DNA from: Burkholderia sp. D-99
Lineage (GTDB): Bacteria > Pseudomonadota > Gammaproteobacteria > Burkholderiales > Burkholderiaceae
DNA: 64,000 nucleotides
Assembly (NCBI RefSeq): GCF_011605345.1
Contig: NZ_JAAOXM010000007.1
Coordinates: 1 to 64,000 of the forward strand
Direction of reading: 5' to 3'
The notes under the pieces were generated by a model. That model worked only from the letters and a program-made list of their open reading frames with translations. It did not search any database and was not told where the DNA came from. A program made the position numbers and the translations under genes. Positions 27,975 to 36,476 of this stretch are shown one piece after another. Each line of letters starts with the position of its first letter. Within the stretch, counting starts at the first letter, position 1.

Positions 27975-27994
27975 CCGCCCGCTCGCGCGGGCGG
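27975..27994 (-). other. Stem-loop in the nuoD-nuoE intercistronic region
   Basis: On the transcript strand CCGCCCGC / GCGGGCGG (perfect 8-bp stem) closes a GCGA tetraloop, a very stable GNRA fold. No U run follows, so it is probably an mRNA-stabilising or processing element within the longest intergenic gap of the nuo operon. Confidence 0.5.
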
Positions 27995-28002
27995 CGCAAC
28001 CA

Positions 28003-29256
28003 TTAGCGATCGATTTCGCCGAACACGATGTCCTGCGTACCGATGATCGTGACGGCGTCGGCGATCATGTGACCGCGCGCCATTTCGTCGAGCGACGCCA
28101 GGTGAGCGAAACCCGGTGCGCGAATCTTGAGGCGATACGGCTTGTTGGCACCGTCCGACACGAGGTAGATGCCGAATTCACCCTTCGGATGCTCGACCGC
28201 CGCGTACGCTTCGCCTTCCGGCACATGGAAACCTTCGGTGAAGAGCTTGAAGTGGTGAATCAAGTCTTCCATGTTGGTCTTCATGCCGACGCGCGACGGC
28301 GGTGCAACCTTGTGATTGTCCGTCATCACCGGGCCCTGATTCTTGCGGAGCCACTCAATACACTGTTTCGCGATGCGGATCGACTGGCGCATTTCTTCGA
28401 CGCGCACCAGATAGCGGTCGTAGCAATCGCCGTTCACGCCGACCGGCACGTCGAAGTCCATGCGATCGTACACTTCGTACGGCTGCTTCTTGCGCAGATC
28501 CCACGCGATACCCGAGCCGCGCAGCATCGGGCCCGTCAGGCCCATCTGCAGCGCACGTTCCGGGCTGACCACGCCGATCCCGACCAGACGCTGCTTCCAG
28601 ATCCGGTTGTCGGTGAGCAGCGTTTCGTACTCGTCGACGCACTTCGGGAAGCGCGTGAAGAAGTCGTCGATGAAGTCGAGCACCGAGCCGCTGCGCGCTT
28701 CGTTCATCTTCGCGAGCGCCTTCTCGTTGCGAATCTTCGACGCCTTGTATTGCGGCATTGCGTCAGGCAGGTCGCGGTAGACGCCGCCCGGACGGTAGTA
28801 CGCCGCGTGCATCCGGGCGCCGGACACCGCTTCGTACACGTCCATCAGGTCTTCGCGTTCGCGGAAGGCGTACAGGAACACGGCCATCGCGCCAACGTCG
28901 AGTGCGTGCGCGCCGATCCACATCAGGTGGTTCAGCACGCGCGTGATCTCGTCGAACAACACGCGGATGTACTGCGCGCGCTCCGGCACTTCGATGCCGA
29001 GCAGCTTTTCGATCGCGAGCACGTAGCCGTGCTCGTTGACCATCATCGACACGTAGTCGAGACGATCCATGTACGGCACGGACTGGATGAAAGTTTTGGA
29101 TTCCGCGAGCTTTTCCGTCGCGCGGTGCAGCAGGCCGATGTGCGGATCGGCACGCTGGATGACTTCGCCGTCGAGCTCGAGCACGAGGCGCAGCACGCCG
29201 TGCGCTGCCGGGTGCTGCGGGCCGAAGTTGAGCGTGTAGTTCTTGATTTCTGCCAT
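28003..29256 (-). CDS. nuoD: NADH-quinone oxidoreductase subunit D
   Basis: A 417-residue 49-kDa-type subunit of complex I that, with NuoB and NuoH, forms the quinone reduction site. Recognisable blocks are NFGPQHPAAHGVLRLVLELDGE (key part PQHPAAHGVLR) and HIGLLHRATEKLAE, and a hydrogenase-like C-terminus DIVFGEIDR. It lies nine bases behind nuoC. Confidence 0.97.
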   Translation of the reverse strand: MAEIKNYTLNFGPQHPAAHGVLRLVLELDGEVIQRADPHIGLLHRATEKLAESKTFIQSVPYMDRLDYVSMMVNEHGYVLAIEKLLGIEVPERAQYIRVLFDEITRVLNHLMWIGAHALDVGAMAVFLYAFREREDLMDVYEAVSGARMHAAYYRPGGVYRDLPDAMPQYKASKIRNEKALAKMNEARSGSVLDFIDDFFTRFPKCVDEYETLLTDNRIWKQRLVGIGVVSPERALQMGLTGPMLRGSGIAWDLRKKQPYEVYDRMDFDVPVGVNGDCYDRYLVRVEEMRQSIRIAKQCIEWLRKNQGPVMTDNHKVAPPSRVGMKTNMEDLIHHFKLFTEGFHVPEGEAYAAVEHPKGEFGIYLVSDGANKPYRLKIRAPGFAHLASLDEMARGHMIADAVTIIGTQDIVFGEIDR

Positions 29257-29265
29257 GACGCCCCC

Positions 29266-29868
29266 TTAATGTTTCAGACCGCCATAGCGATCCTCGCGGA
29301 TCACGCGCGGCGTGATTTCGCGCGGCTCGATCGTCACCGGCTGGTACACGACCCGCTTCTCTTCCGGGTCGTAACGCATTTCGACATAGCCCGACACCGG
29401 GAAGTCCTTGCGGAACGGGTGACCGATGAAGCCGTAGTCGGTGAGGATGCGGCGCAGGTCGGGGTGGCCTTCGAACACGATGCCGTACAGGTCGAACGCT
29501 TCACGCTCGTACCAGTTCGCGGAGGTCCAGATGTCGACCAGCGATGCCACGATCGGCAGGTCGTCGTCCGGTGCGAATGCGCGCAGGCGCAGACGCCAGT
29601 TGTTCGTGACCGACAGCAGGTGCGACACGGCCGCGAAACGCGGGCCGTCGTAGGCGCCGTCGCCGAAGGTCTGGTAGTCGACGCCGCAGAGGTCGATCAG
29701 TTGCTCGAAACGGAGCTTCGGATCGTCGCGCAGCATCTTTGCGACTTCGAGGTAATCGCTCGCCTTCACGACGAGCGTCAGTTCACCGATCGCTTCGGTG
29801 AGGCTCACCACGCGCGCGCCGAGCGCGGCTTCGAGGTTTGCCTTGAGGGTCTCGATTTTGCTTGCCAT
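29266..29868 (-). CDS. nuoC: NADH-quinone oxidoreductase subunit C
   Basis: A 200-residue 30-kDa-type subunit of the complex I peripheral arm. The family signature is clear: WYEREAFDLYGIVFEGHPDL, then RRILTDYGFIGHPFRKDFP. It is encoded separately from NuoD, unlike the fused NuoCD of E. coli. It lies 21 bp after nuoB. Confidence 0.97.
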   Translation of the reverse strand: MASKIETLKANLEAALGARVVSLTEAIGELTLVVKASDYLEVAKMLRDDPKLRFEQLIDLCGVDYQTFGDGAYDGPRFAAVSHLLSVTNNWRLRLRAFAPDDDLPIVASLVDIWTSANWYEREAFDLYGIVFEGHPDLRRILTDYGFIGHPFRKDFPVSGYVEMRYDPEEKRVVYQPVTIEPREITPRVIREDRYGGLKH

Positions 29869-29889
29869 ATTGAGGGGACGCTCGGGGCT

Positions 29890-30369
29890 TTATTGACGGG
29901 CGATGGTATTGGTGCGGCGGATCTTCGCCTGAAGCTGGATCACGCCGTAGACCAGCGCCTCGGCCGTGGGCGGACAGCCCGGCACGTAGACGTCGACGGG
30001 CACGATCCGGTCGCAGCCGCGGACCACCGAGTACGAGTAGTGATAGTAGCCACCACCGTTCGCGCACGACCCCATCGAGATCACCCAGCGCGGCTCGGCC
30101 ATCTGGTCGTACACGCGGCGCAGCGCGGGCGCCATCTTGTTGCAGAGCGTGCCGGCGACGATCATCACGTCCGACTGGCGCGGGCTCGGGCGGAACACGA
30201 CGCCGAACCGGTCCAGGTCGTAACGGGCCGCACCCGCATGCATCATTTCGACGGCGCAACACGCGAGCCCGAACGTCATCGGCCACAGCGAGCCGGTACG
30301 CGTCCAGTTGATCAGCTTGTCAGCCGTCGTGGTGACAAACCCTTCCTTCAAGACCCCTTCGATACTCAT
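29890..30369 (-). CDS. nuoB: NADH-quinone oxidoreductase subunit B
   Basis: A 159-residue subunit that binds the terminal [4Fe-4S] cluster N2 with ligands C37, C38, C102 and C132 (GLACCAVEMM, MGSCANGGG, VPGCPPTAEAL). It donates electrons to quinone. The ATG at 30369 is preceded by GGAAAG; the frame stays open 14 codons further upstream without a better start. Confidence 0.97.
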   Translation of the reverse strand: MSIEGVLKEGFVTTTADKLINWTRTGSLWPMTFGLACCAVEMMHAGAARYDLDRFGVVFRPSPRQSDVMIVAGTLCNKMAPALRRVYDQMAEPRWVISMGSCANGGGYYHYSYSVVRGCDRIVPVDVYVPGCPPTAEALVYGVIQLQAKIRRTNTIARQ

Positions 30370-30431
30370 TTGCTTTCCACTCCAGACGAGCGACCGAGCG
30401 TGGCCGCTCATGCAAACCGGCGATTAACCCA

Positions 30432-30791
30432 TCACTCCCAATCGAGGCCGCCTTTCTTCCAGATATAGGCAAAGCCCAGCAGGAATTCGAGCAGAAAAAT
30501 CATCATTGCGATGAAACCCGGCCAGCCGATATCCCGGAGCGCGACGCCCCACGGGAACAGGAATGCGGTTTCGAGATCGAAGATGATGAACAGGATGGCG
30601 ACGAGGTAATACCGGACGTCGAATTTCATCCGGGCGTCTTCAAAGGCTTCGAAGCCGCACTCGTACGGTGCGTTCTTCTCGACGTCCGGCTTGTTGGGAC
30701 CAAGGAGCTTGCCGATGCTGACCAGCGCTATACCTAAACCAGTGCCCACGAGGAGGAACAACAAGACGGGGTAATAGGCTGCGAGGTTCAA
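30432..30791 (-). CDS. nuoA: NADH-quinone oxidoreductase subunit A (TTG start)
   Basis: A 119-residue three-helix membrane subunit of complex I, the usual length. The conserved loop [24 protein letters not shown] holds the Cys exposed in the deactive state (ECGFE). The only start that gives the full N-terminal helix ([12 protein letters not shown]) is a TTG at 30791, with GAGG six bases upstream. It is the first nuo gene and has a candidate extended -10 promoter 35 bp upstream. The weak start codon may tune expression of the whole operon. Confidence 0.95.
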
Positions 30792-30825
30792 GGCAATCCT
30801 CTATCGGTTGGTTCTGAGCGTCCGG

Positions 30826-30834
30826 AGAATACCA
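30826..30834 (-). promoter_or_regulatory. Candidate extended -10 promoter of the nuo operon
   Basis: Minus-strand TGGTATTCT (TGn extended -10, hexamer at 30826-30831) lies ~35 bp upstream of nuoA. No convincing -35 box is found at 16-18 bp, as is common for extended -10 promoters. Confidence 0.4.
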
Positions 30835-30903
30835 CTATCCGGCGGAAGGAATCATTTCGGAGTGCAGGCGATCGCAAGACAACCGCAAGCACACCCCAGA
30901 AAT

Positions 30904-30936
30904 GAAAAATGCCAGCCACTAGAAGCGGCTGGCATT
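30904..30936 (-). terminator. Intrinsic terminator after tRNA-Leu
   Basis: AATGCCAGCC / GGCTGGCATT form a 10-bp stem (30908-30917 with 30927-30936). On the minus strand a U run follows (A run at 30905-30909 on the plus strand). It is 10 nt behind the tRNA. Confidence 0.85.
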
Positions 30937-30945
30937 GAGTAACTT

Positions 30946-31030
30946 TGGTGCCGACGGCGAGACTCGAACTCGCACAGCTTTCGCCACTACCCCCTCAAGA
31001 TAGCGTGTCTACCAATTTCACCACGTCGGC
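30946..31030 (-). tRNA. tRNA-Leu (anticodon GAG)
   Basis: An 85-nt class II tRNA with encoded CCA. The acceptor arm is GCCGACG/CGTCGGC. The anticodon stem CTATC/GGTAG closes the loop TTGAGGG, giving anticodon GAG, which reads CUC and CUU leucine codons. The T arm is GCGAGTTCGAGTCTCGC. The long variable arm typical of Leu tRNAs is present. It lies between secG and nuoA with its own promoter and terminator. Confidence 0.95.
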
Positions 31031-31087
31031 ACTGCATGCAACCGGGGTTGTAACTACTTGTTTCCCGCGAATCGCTTCAAGAATTAA

Positions 31088-31116
31088 ATTCTAACCCGAC
31101 TTCCAGAATTGTTCAA
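31088..31116 (-). promoter_or_regulatory. Promoter of tRNA-Leu
   Basis: Minus-strand -35 TTGAAC (31111-31116) and -10 TAGAAT (31088-31093) spaced by exactly 17 bp. It lies ~55 bp upstream of the mature tRNA and just downstream of secG. Confidence 0.75.
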
Positions 31117-31142
31117 CGCACAAACGCAAAAAATTTAACTTT

Positions 31143-31520
31143 TTATTTCGGGACGTCCTGGCCCGGCGCGCTCGCGGCCGAGCCTGCGGCAGCGGATGCC
31201 GCGACGGCCGGTACCGACGCTGCAGGCGCCGATGCCGGTGCGGTCGCAACCCCACCCAGCACGCCTGCCGACGGCGTCGACTTGTACGAACCGAGGTACG
31301 TCAGCGCGAGCGTCGCGATGAAGAAGATCGTCGCGAGAATGCCCGTCGTACGCGACAGGAAGTTCGCCGAGCCCGTTGCACCGAACAGGCTGCCCGATGC
31401 GCCGCTGCCGAATGCAGCGCCCATGTCGGCACCCTTGCCGTGCTGCAGCAGCACGAGACCAATCACACCGAGTGCAGACAGCACCTGCACCACAATAATC
31501 AGCGTCTTGAATAACAGCAT
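31143..31520 (-). CDS. secG: Preprotein translocase subunit SecG
   Basis: A 125-residue subunit of the SecYEG protein-conducting channel. It has two membrane helices (residues ~3-23 and ~55-73) joined by the conserved loop LLQHGKGADMGAAFGSGASGSLFGATGS (key parts LLQHGKGADMGAAFG and GSLFG). The C-terminal ~40 residues are Ala/Pro/Ser-rich, a common beta-proteobacterial extension. The ATG at 31520 matches the usual family start; a GTG three codons earlier is an alternative. It is behind tpiA, a conserved gene order. Confidence 0.95.
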   Translation of the reverse strand: MLLFKTLIIVVQVLSALGVIGLVLLQHGKGADMGAAFGSGASGSLFGATGSANFLSRTTGILATIFFIATLALTYLGSYKSTPSAGVLGGVATAPASAPAASVPAVAASAAAGSAASAPGQDVPK

Positions 31521-31592
31521 CACACCCACCCGAATGGATCGGGCGACCGGAACGACCGGCCGCCGTCATGGTTCAATTCGATCGCAGACCGC

Positions 31593-32348
31593 TCAGCGCG
31601 CGGCCCGGCAGATCGCCAGGAAATCCTCTGCCTTCAGCGACGCGCCGCCGATCAGGCCACCGTCGATATCCGGCTGCGCAAACAGCTCTTCCGCGTTGTC
31701 CGGCTTCACGCTGCCGCCGTACAGCACGGACACGTCCGCCGCGCCCTTTGCCGCGAGACGCGCACGCAGGAACGCGTGCACGTCCTGTGCCTGCGCCGAC
31801 GTCGCGCTCTTGCCCGTACCGATCGCCCAGACCGGTTCGTACGCGACGACGATGCGCACAGCCTCGTCGGCCGTCAGCACGGCCAGCACTGCGTCGAGCT
31901 GCGCACCGACCACCTGCTCGGTCGCACCCGACTCGCGCTCGCCGAGCGTCTCACCGACGCACACGACCGGCGTGAGCCCCGCCGCGAGCGCGCGCTGCGT
32001 CTTCGCCGCGACCGTCTCGTTGCTTTCGCCGTGATACGCGCGGCGCTCCGAGTGACCGACGATCGCATAGCGTGCACCGAACTCCGCGACCATCGCCGCC
32101 GCCACTTCGCCGGTGAACGCGCCCTGCTCGTGCGCCGATACGTCTTGCGCACCGCAGGCGACACGGCCGCCGTCGAGCTGCGCCTGAACCTGCGCGAGAT
32201 ACGGGAACGGCACGCACACACCGACCGACGTTTCGGCAGCTACCGCGCCCACGCCCTGCACCACTTCGTTCAGCAACACCTGGTTGCCGGCCAGCCGGCC
32301 GTGCATCTTCCAGTTGCCGATCACACGCTTAGTTCTCTGTTTCGACAT
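31593..32348 (-). CDS. tpiA: Triosephosphate isomerase
   Basis: A 251-residue TIM-barrel enzyme that interconverts dihydroxyacetone phosphate and glyceraldehyde 3-phosphate. All catalytic parts are visible: Asn-Lys in IGNWKMHGR, His in IVGHSERR, Glu in VAYEPVWAIGTGKSAT, and the phosphate-binding GGA near the end (LIGGASLKAEDF). It lies between a PIG3-type oxidoreductase and secG. Confidence 0.97.
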   Translation of the reverse strand: MSKQRTKRVIGNWKMHGRLAGNQVLLNEVVQGVGAVAAETSVGVCVPFPYLAQVQAQLDGGRVACGAQDVSAHEQGAFTGEVAAAMVAEFGARYAIVGHSERRAYHGESNETVAAKTQRALAAGLTPVVCVGETLGERESGATEQVVGAQLDAVLAVLTADEAVRIVVAYEPVWAIGTGKSATSAQAQDVHAFLRARLAAKGAADVSVLYGGSVKPDNAEELFAQPDIDGGLIGGASLKAEDFLAICRAAR

Positions 32349-32489
32349 CGTGTCTGTCTCGTCACCGCTTGGTCATTAACGCGCCGGAAACCGGCCGTCA
32401 GGTTTGATCTGGCGAAGCAAACCGGCGATTTTACTGCGCGCGACTTGAACCGGTCAAACCGCGCATGTCAAGCCCGGCCGCACGGGCCG

Positions 32490-33509
32490 TCAGGCGTTCG
32501 TACCCCAATCGAGCACGATCTTGCCGGTGTGCTCGCTGCTTTCCATCAGCGCGTGCGCCTGCGCGGCTTCCGCAGCCGGCAATACGCGATAGATCACCGG
32601 CTTGATGCGACCATCGGCAATCAGCGGCCACACGCGCGCCTTCAGTTGCGCGGCGATCTGCGCCTTGAACTCGACCGGACGCGGGCGCAGCGTCGAACCC
32701 GTGATCGTCAGCCGGCGACGCAGGATCTCGCCCAGGTTGACGTCGGCCTTCGCGCCGCCGAGCAGCGCAATCAGCACGAGACGGCCGCCATCCGCGAGCG
32801 CGGACAGTTCGCGCGGCACGTACGAGCCCGCCACCATGTCGAGGATCACGTCGACGCCGCGATCGTGCGTCAGCGACTTCACGACCTCGACGAAGTCTTC
32901 CGTCTTGTAGTTGATCGCGCGCTCGGCGCCGAGCGCCTCGCACGCGCGGCACTTGTCGGCGGTGCCGGCCGTCGCGAACACGCGAAAGCCGAGCGCATGC
33001 GCGATCTGGATCGCCGTCACGCCGATGCCGCTCGAGCCGCCCTGCACGAGCAGCGTCTCGTGCTCGCCGCCCTCGCCCGCGCCGAGCTGCGCACGGTCGA
33101 ACACGTTGCTCCACACGGTGAAAAACGTTTCGGGCAGCGACGCGGCCTCGATATCGGTGAGCCCGTCAGGCACCGGCAGGCACTGCGGCAGCGGCGCCAC
33201 CGCGTACTCGGCATAACCACCGCCCGCGAGCAGCGCGCACACTCGATCGCCCAGTTTCAGGCCGAACGGGTTCAGCGCGACGTCGGACAGGTCGCCGCCG
33301 ACGATCTCACCCGCGACCTCGAGGCCCGGCAGATCCGACGCACCCGGCGGCGGCGCATAAGCCCCCTTGCGCTGGAACACGTCGGGCCGGTTCACGCCGG
33401 AAGCCGCCACCTTGATCAGCACTTCGCCGCGCTTCGGTTCGGGGCGCGGACGCTCCGCGAGCTTCAGCACGTCGGGGGCGCCGAATTCGGTGATTTCGAT
33501 GGCTTTCAT
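32490..33509 (-). CDS. NAD(P)H-quinone oxidoreductase, PIG3 family
   Basis: A 339-residue zinc-independent medium-chain dehydrogenase/reductase. It has the GroES-like N-terminal domain (NRPDVFQRKGAYAPPPGASDLPGLEVAGE in part: NRPDVFQRKGAYPP-like) and the Rossmann motif GGSSGIGVTAIQIA for NADPH. The PIG3/quinone oxidoreductase group reduces quinones and may protect against redox cycling. The ATG at 33509 is where the family begins. It follows the pnp terminator and precedes tpiA. Confidence 0.9.
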   Translation of the reverse strand: MKAIEITEFGAPDVLKLAERPRPEPKRGEVLIKVAASGVNRPDVFQRKGAYAPPPGASDLPGLEVAGEIVGGDLSDVALNPFGLKLGDRVCALLAGGGYAEYAVAPLPQCLPVPDGLTDIEAASLPETFFTVWSNVFDRAQLGAGEGGEHETLLVQGGSSGIGVTAIQIAHALGFRVFATAGTADKCRACEALGAERAINYKTEDFVEVVKSLTHDRGVDVILDMVAGSYVPRELSALADGGRLVLIALLGGAKADVNLGEILRRRLTITGSTLRPRPVEFKAQIAAQLKARVWPLIADGRIKPVIYRVLPAAEAAQAHALMESSEHTGKIVLDWGTNA

Positions 33510-33609
33510 GGTGAGGGTCGCTCCGGGATCAGGATCGGAATCGGATGGTGCGCCCGCACGTGGCACGGGCGCCTTGCCGGCGCTGCTGCGCCGCACAACG
33601 ATGCTACAG

Positions 33610-33646
33610 AAAAAACGGCCGGCACGCTTTCGCACTGCCGGCCGTT
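33610..33646 (-). terminator. Intrinsic terminator of the rpsO-pnp operon
   Basis: AACGGCCGGCA / TGCCGGCCGTT form a perfect 11-bp stem (33614-33624 with 33636-33646), followed on the minus strand by a U run (A run from 33610). Confidence 0.92.
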
Positions 33647-33661
33647 GGTCCGCCTGCCCGC

Positions 33662-35809
33662 TTACTGCTGCGGCGGCGTATCCGACTGCGACGCCGCCGC
33701 TGCTTCATTCAGCAGCGCCTTCGCCGACAGACGCACGCGACCCTTTTCGTCCGTCTGGATGACCTTGACCTTCACTTGTTGGCCTTCCTTCAGGTAGTCG
33801 TTGATGTCCTTCACACGCTCGTTGACGATTTCCGAGATGTGCAGCAGGCCATCCTTGCCCGGCAGCAGGTTCACGATCGCGCCGAAATCCAGCAGCTTCA
33901 GAACCGTGCCTTCGTACACCTGGCCGACTTCGATCTCTGCCGTGATGTTCTCGATGCGCTTCTTCGCTTCGGCCATGCCGTCGCTGTTCGTGCTCGCGAT
34001 CGTCACGACGCCGTCGTCCGAGATGTCGATGGTCGTGCCGGTTTCTTCCGTCAGCGCACGGATCACCGAACCGCCCTTGCCGATCACGTCGCGGATCTTT
34101 TCCGGGTTGATCTTGATCGTGATCATGCGCGGCGCGAATTCCGACAGTTGCGTGTTCGCACCCGAGACCGCCGACGTCATCTTGCCGAGGATGTGCATGC
34201 GGCCTTCCTTCGCCTGCGCGAGCGCGACCTGCATGATTTCCTTCGTGATGCCCTGGATCTTGATGTCCATCTGCAGCGCCGTCACGCCTTGCTCCGTGCC
34301 GGCCACCTTGAAGTCCATGTCGCCGAGGTGATCTTCGTCGCCGAGGATGTCGGTCAGCACCGCGAACTTGTTGCCTTCGAGGATCAGGCCCATCGCGATG
34401 CCCGCGACGTGCGCCTTCATCGGCACGCCGGCATCCATCAGTGCGAGGCAGCCGCCGCACACCGATGCCATCGACGACGAACCGTTCGATTCGGTGATTT
34501 CCGACACGACGCGGATCGAGTAGCCGAATTCGTCAGCGCTCGGCAGGCACTTGACCAGCGCGCGCTTCGCGAGGCGGCCGTGGCCGATTTCGCGGCGCTT
34601 CGGCGAGCCGACGCGGCCCGTTTCGCCGGTCGCGAACGGGGGCATGTTGTAGTGGAGCATGAAGCGCTCGCGGTACTCGCCTTCGAGCGCGTCGATGATC
34701 TGCTCATCACCCTTCGTGCCGAGCGTCGCGACGACCAGCGCCTGCGTTTCGCCGCGCGTGAACAGCGCCGAGCCGTGGGTACGCGGCAGCACGCCGGTGC
34801 GGATCTCGATCGGGCGCACGGTGCGCGTGTCGCGGCCGTCGATGCGCGGCTCGCCGTTCAGGATCTGCGAACGGACGATCTTCGCCTCGATGTCGAACAG
34901 CACGTTGCCGACGGTGGCCTTGTCGGCCGCTGCCGTACCGGCTGCCTGCGCGTCTTCCTCGAGCTTCGCCGAGGTCGCCGAGTAGACTTCCTTCAGCTTC
35001 GTCGAGCGAGCCTGCTTGTCACGGAGCTGGTAAGCGGCGAGCAGGTCGTTCTGTGCCAGTTCGGTCACGCGTGCGATCAGCGCCTCGTTCTTCGGCGCCG
35101 GCTGCCAGTCCCACTCGGGCTTGCCGCCTTCGCGCACCAGTTCGTGGATCGCGTCGATCGCGACTTGCATCTGCTCGTGACCGAACACCACCGCGCCCAG
35201 CATCACTTCTTCCGACAGCTGGTCGGCTTCCGATTCGACCATCAGCACCGCGCGTTCCGTACCCGCCACGACGAGATCGAGGCTCGATGCCTTGATCTGG
35301 TCACGCGTCGGGTTCAGCACGTAGGCGTTGTCGATGTACGCGACGCGCGCGGCACCGACCGGGCCGTTGAACGGCAGGCCCGACACGGCGAGCGCAGCCG
35401 ATGCGCCGATCAGCGCGGGGATGTCCGCCGGGATTTCCGGGTTCACGGACAGCACGTGGATCACGACCTGGACTTCGTTGTAGAAGCCTTCCGGGAACAG
35501 CGGGCGCAGCGGACGGTCGATCAGGCGCGACGTCAGCGTCTCATGCTCCGACGGACGGCCTTCGCGGCGGAAGAAGCCGCCCGGGATCTTGCCGGCCGAG
35601 TAGGTCTTTTCGAGGTAATCGACGGTCAGCGGGAAGAAGTCCTGGCCCGGCTTCGCCGTCTTCGCGCCGACGACGGTTGCCAGCACGACGGTGTCTTCGA
35701 CGTCGACGATCACCGCACCGCTCGCCTGGCGAGCGACTTCACCGGTTTCGAGGCGCACCTTGTGCTGGCCCCACTGGAATTCCTTCACGACCTTGTTGAA
35801 CATGGACAT
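33662..35809 (-). CDS. pnp: Polyribonucleotide nucleotidyltransferase (PNPase)
   Basis: A 715-residue phosphorolytic 3'-5' exoribonuclease, a core component of the RNA degradosome. Two RNase PH domains are present (first around GKIPGGFFRREGRPSEHE, second around RTHGSALFTRGETQALV), then a KH domain (IRDVIGKGGSVIRALTEETGT) and a C-terminal S1 domain (GQVYEGTVLKLLDFGAIVNLLPGKDGLLHISEI in part). The ATG at 35809 is 4 bp after AAGGAG; a second ATG two codons later is also possible. It is cotranscribed with rpsO, with a leader stem-loop suitable for autoregulation. Confidence 0.97.
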   Translation of the reverse strand: MSMFNKVVKEFQWGQHKVRLETGEVARQASGAVIVDVEDTVVLATVVGAKTAKPGQDFFPLTVDYLEKTYSAGKIPGGFFRREGRPSEHETLTSRLIDRPLRPLFPEGFYNEVQVVIHVLSVNPEIPADIPALIGASAALAVSGLPFNGPVGAARVAYIDNAYVLNPTRDQIKASSLDLVVAGTERAVLMVESEADQLSEEVMLGAVVFGHEQMQVAIDAIHELVREGGKPEWDWQPAPKNEALIARVTELAQNDLLAAYQLRDKQARSTKLKEVYSATSAKLEEDAQAAGTAAADKATVGNVLFDIEAKIVRSQILNGEPRIDGRDTRTVRPIEIRTGVLPRTHGSALFTRGETQALVVATLGTKGDEQIIDALEGEYRERFMLHYNMPPFATGETGRVGSPKRREIGHGRLAKRALVKCLPSADEFGYSIRVVSEITESNGSSSMASVCGGCLALMDAGVPMKAHVAGIAMGLILEGNKFAVLTDILGDEDHLGDMDFKVAGTEQGVTALQMDIKIQGITKEIMQVALAQAKEGRMHILGKMTSAVSGANTQLSEFAPRMITIKINPEKIRDVIGKGGSVIRALTEETGTTIDISDDGVVTIASTNSDGMAEAKKRIENITAEIEVGQVYEGTVLKLLDFGAIVNLLPGKDGLLHISEIVNERVKDINDYLKEGQQVKVKVIQTDEKGRVRLSAKALLNEAAAASQSDTPPQQ

Positions 35810-35908
35810 GGTTGCTCCTTTGAATTCATGCATTTCATTCGCCGCGCCGGCCATCCGGCACGGCGGCGTCCCGACCGAATCACCCGGAGCAAGGTGTGTT
35901 TTTTATGC

Positions 35909-35947
35909 CATTCCAGCGCGGCGCTCGTACAGCGACGCGCTGGAATG
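35909..35947 (-). promoter_or_regulatory. pnp leader stem-loop (candidate autoregulatory processing site)
   Basis: CATTCCAGCGCG / CGCGCTGGAATG make a perfect 12-bp stem (35909-35920 with 35936-35947), with an inner 4-bp helix, ~100 nt upstream of the pnp start. E. coli pnp is autoregulated through an RNase III-cleaved leader stem-loop at a similar place. No U run follows, so it is not a terminator. Confidence 0.55.
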
Positions 35948-36039
35948 ACACAAATCCTGCCCCGGTATCAGTCGTTGCGGCAGCCCCGCACTAACGTGCC
36001 GGACAGCCTGCGATGCGCGTGACGCTACGCATCGCGCAA

Positions 36040-36076
36040 AAACAAAATGCCTGTATCAGCGGACTGACACAGGCAT
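36040..36076 (-). terminator. Partial intrinsic terminator between rpsO and pnp
   Basis: ATGCCTGTATCAG / CTGACACAGGCAT form a 13-bp stem with one mismatch (36047-36059 with 36064-36076), followed on the minus strand by TTTTGTTTT. The same arrangement behind rpsO in E. coli is a partial terminator that allows read-through to pnp. Confidence 0.85.
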
Positions 36077-36099
36077 CTTGCTGGCGACAATCGCCTCGA

Positions 36100-36369
36100 T
36101 TACTTACGCAGACCCAGCTTCTCGATCAGCGCGCGGTAACGGTCGGCATCCTTGCCCTTGAGGTAGTCGAGCAGCTTGCGGCGGCGGCTCACCATGCGCA
36201 GCAGACCGCGGCGGCTGTGGTGATCCTTCGCGTGGGTCTTGAAGTGACCCGTCAGTTCGACGATACGTGCGGTCAGCAGTGCGACCTGAACTTCGGGCGA
36301 CCCCGTGTCGTTGGTAGCACGGGCGAACTGAGCAACGACTTCCGACTTCTTGATATCTGCAACAGACAT
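36100..36369 (-). CDS. rpsO: 30S ribosomal protein S15
   Basis: An 89-residue protein of standard length. The 16S-binding signature is visible in GSPEVQVALLTARIVELTGHFKTHAKDHHSRRGLL (key parts DTGSPEVQVALLT and HSRRGLLRMVSRRRKLLDYL). It binds the central domain of 16S rRNA. It is followed by pnp, the classic rpsO-pnp order. Confidence 0.98.
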   Translation of the reverse strand: MSVADIKKSEVVAQFARATNDTGSPEVQVALLTARIVELTGHFKTHAKDHHSRRGLLRMVSRRRKLLDYLKGKDADRYRALIEKLGLRK

Positions 36370-36438
36370 GTGATTTCCTTTCTAACTGAACAGGCGGACA
36401 CGGAAGAATGGCCGTGCCGTGACTTACAACCGGCGGGC

Positions 36439-36447
36439 ATTGTAGCA
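36439..36447 (-). promoter_or_regulatory. rpsO promoter (extended -10)
   Basis: Minus-strand TGCTACAAT is an extended -10 box (hexamer at 36439-36444), ~70 bp upstream of the rpsO start codon. The -35 region is weak. Confidence 0.6.
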
Positions 36448-36476
36448 CAACTCCACGCCTTTCTTACCGCCCCCTG

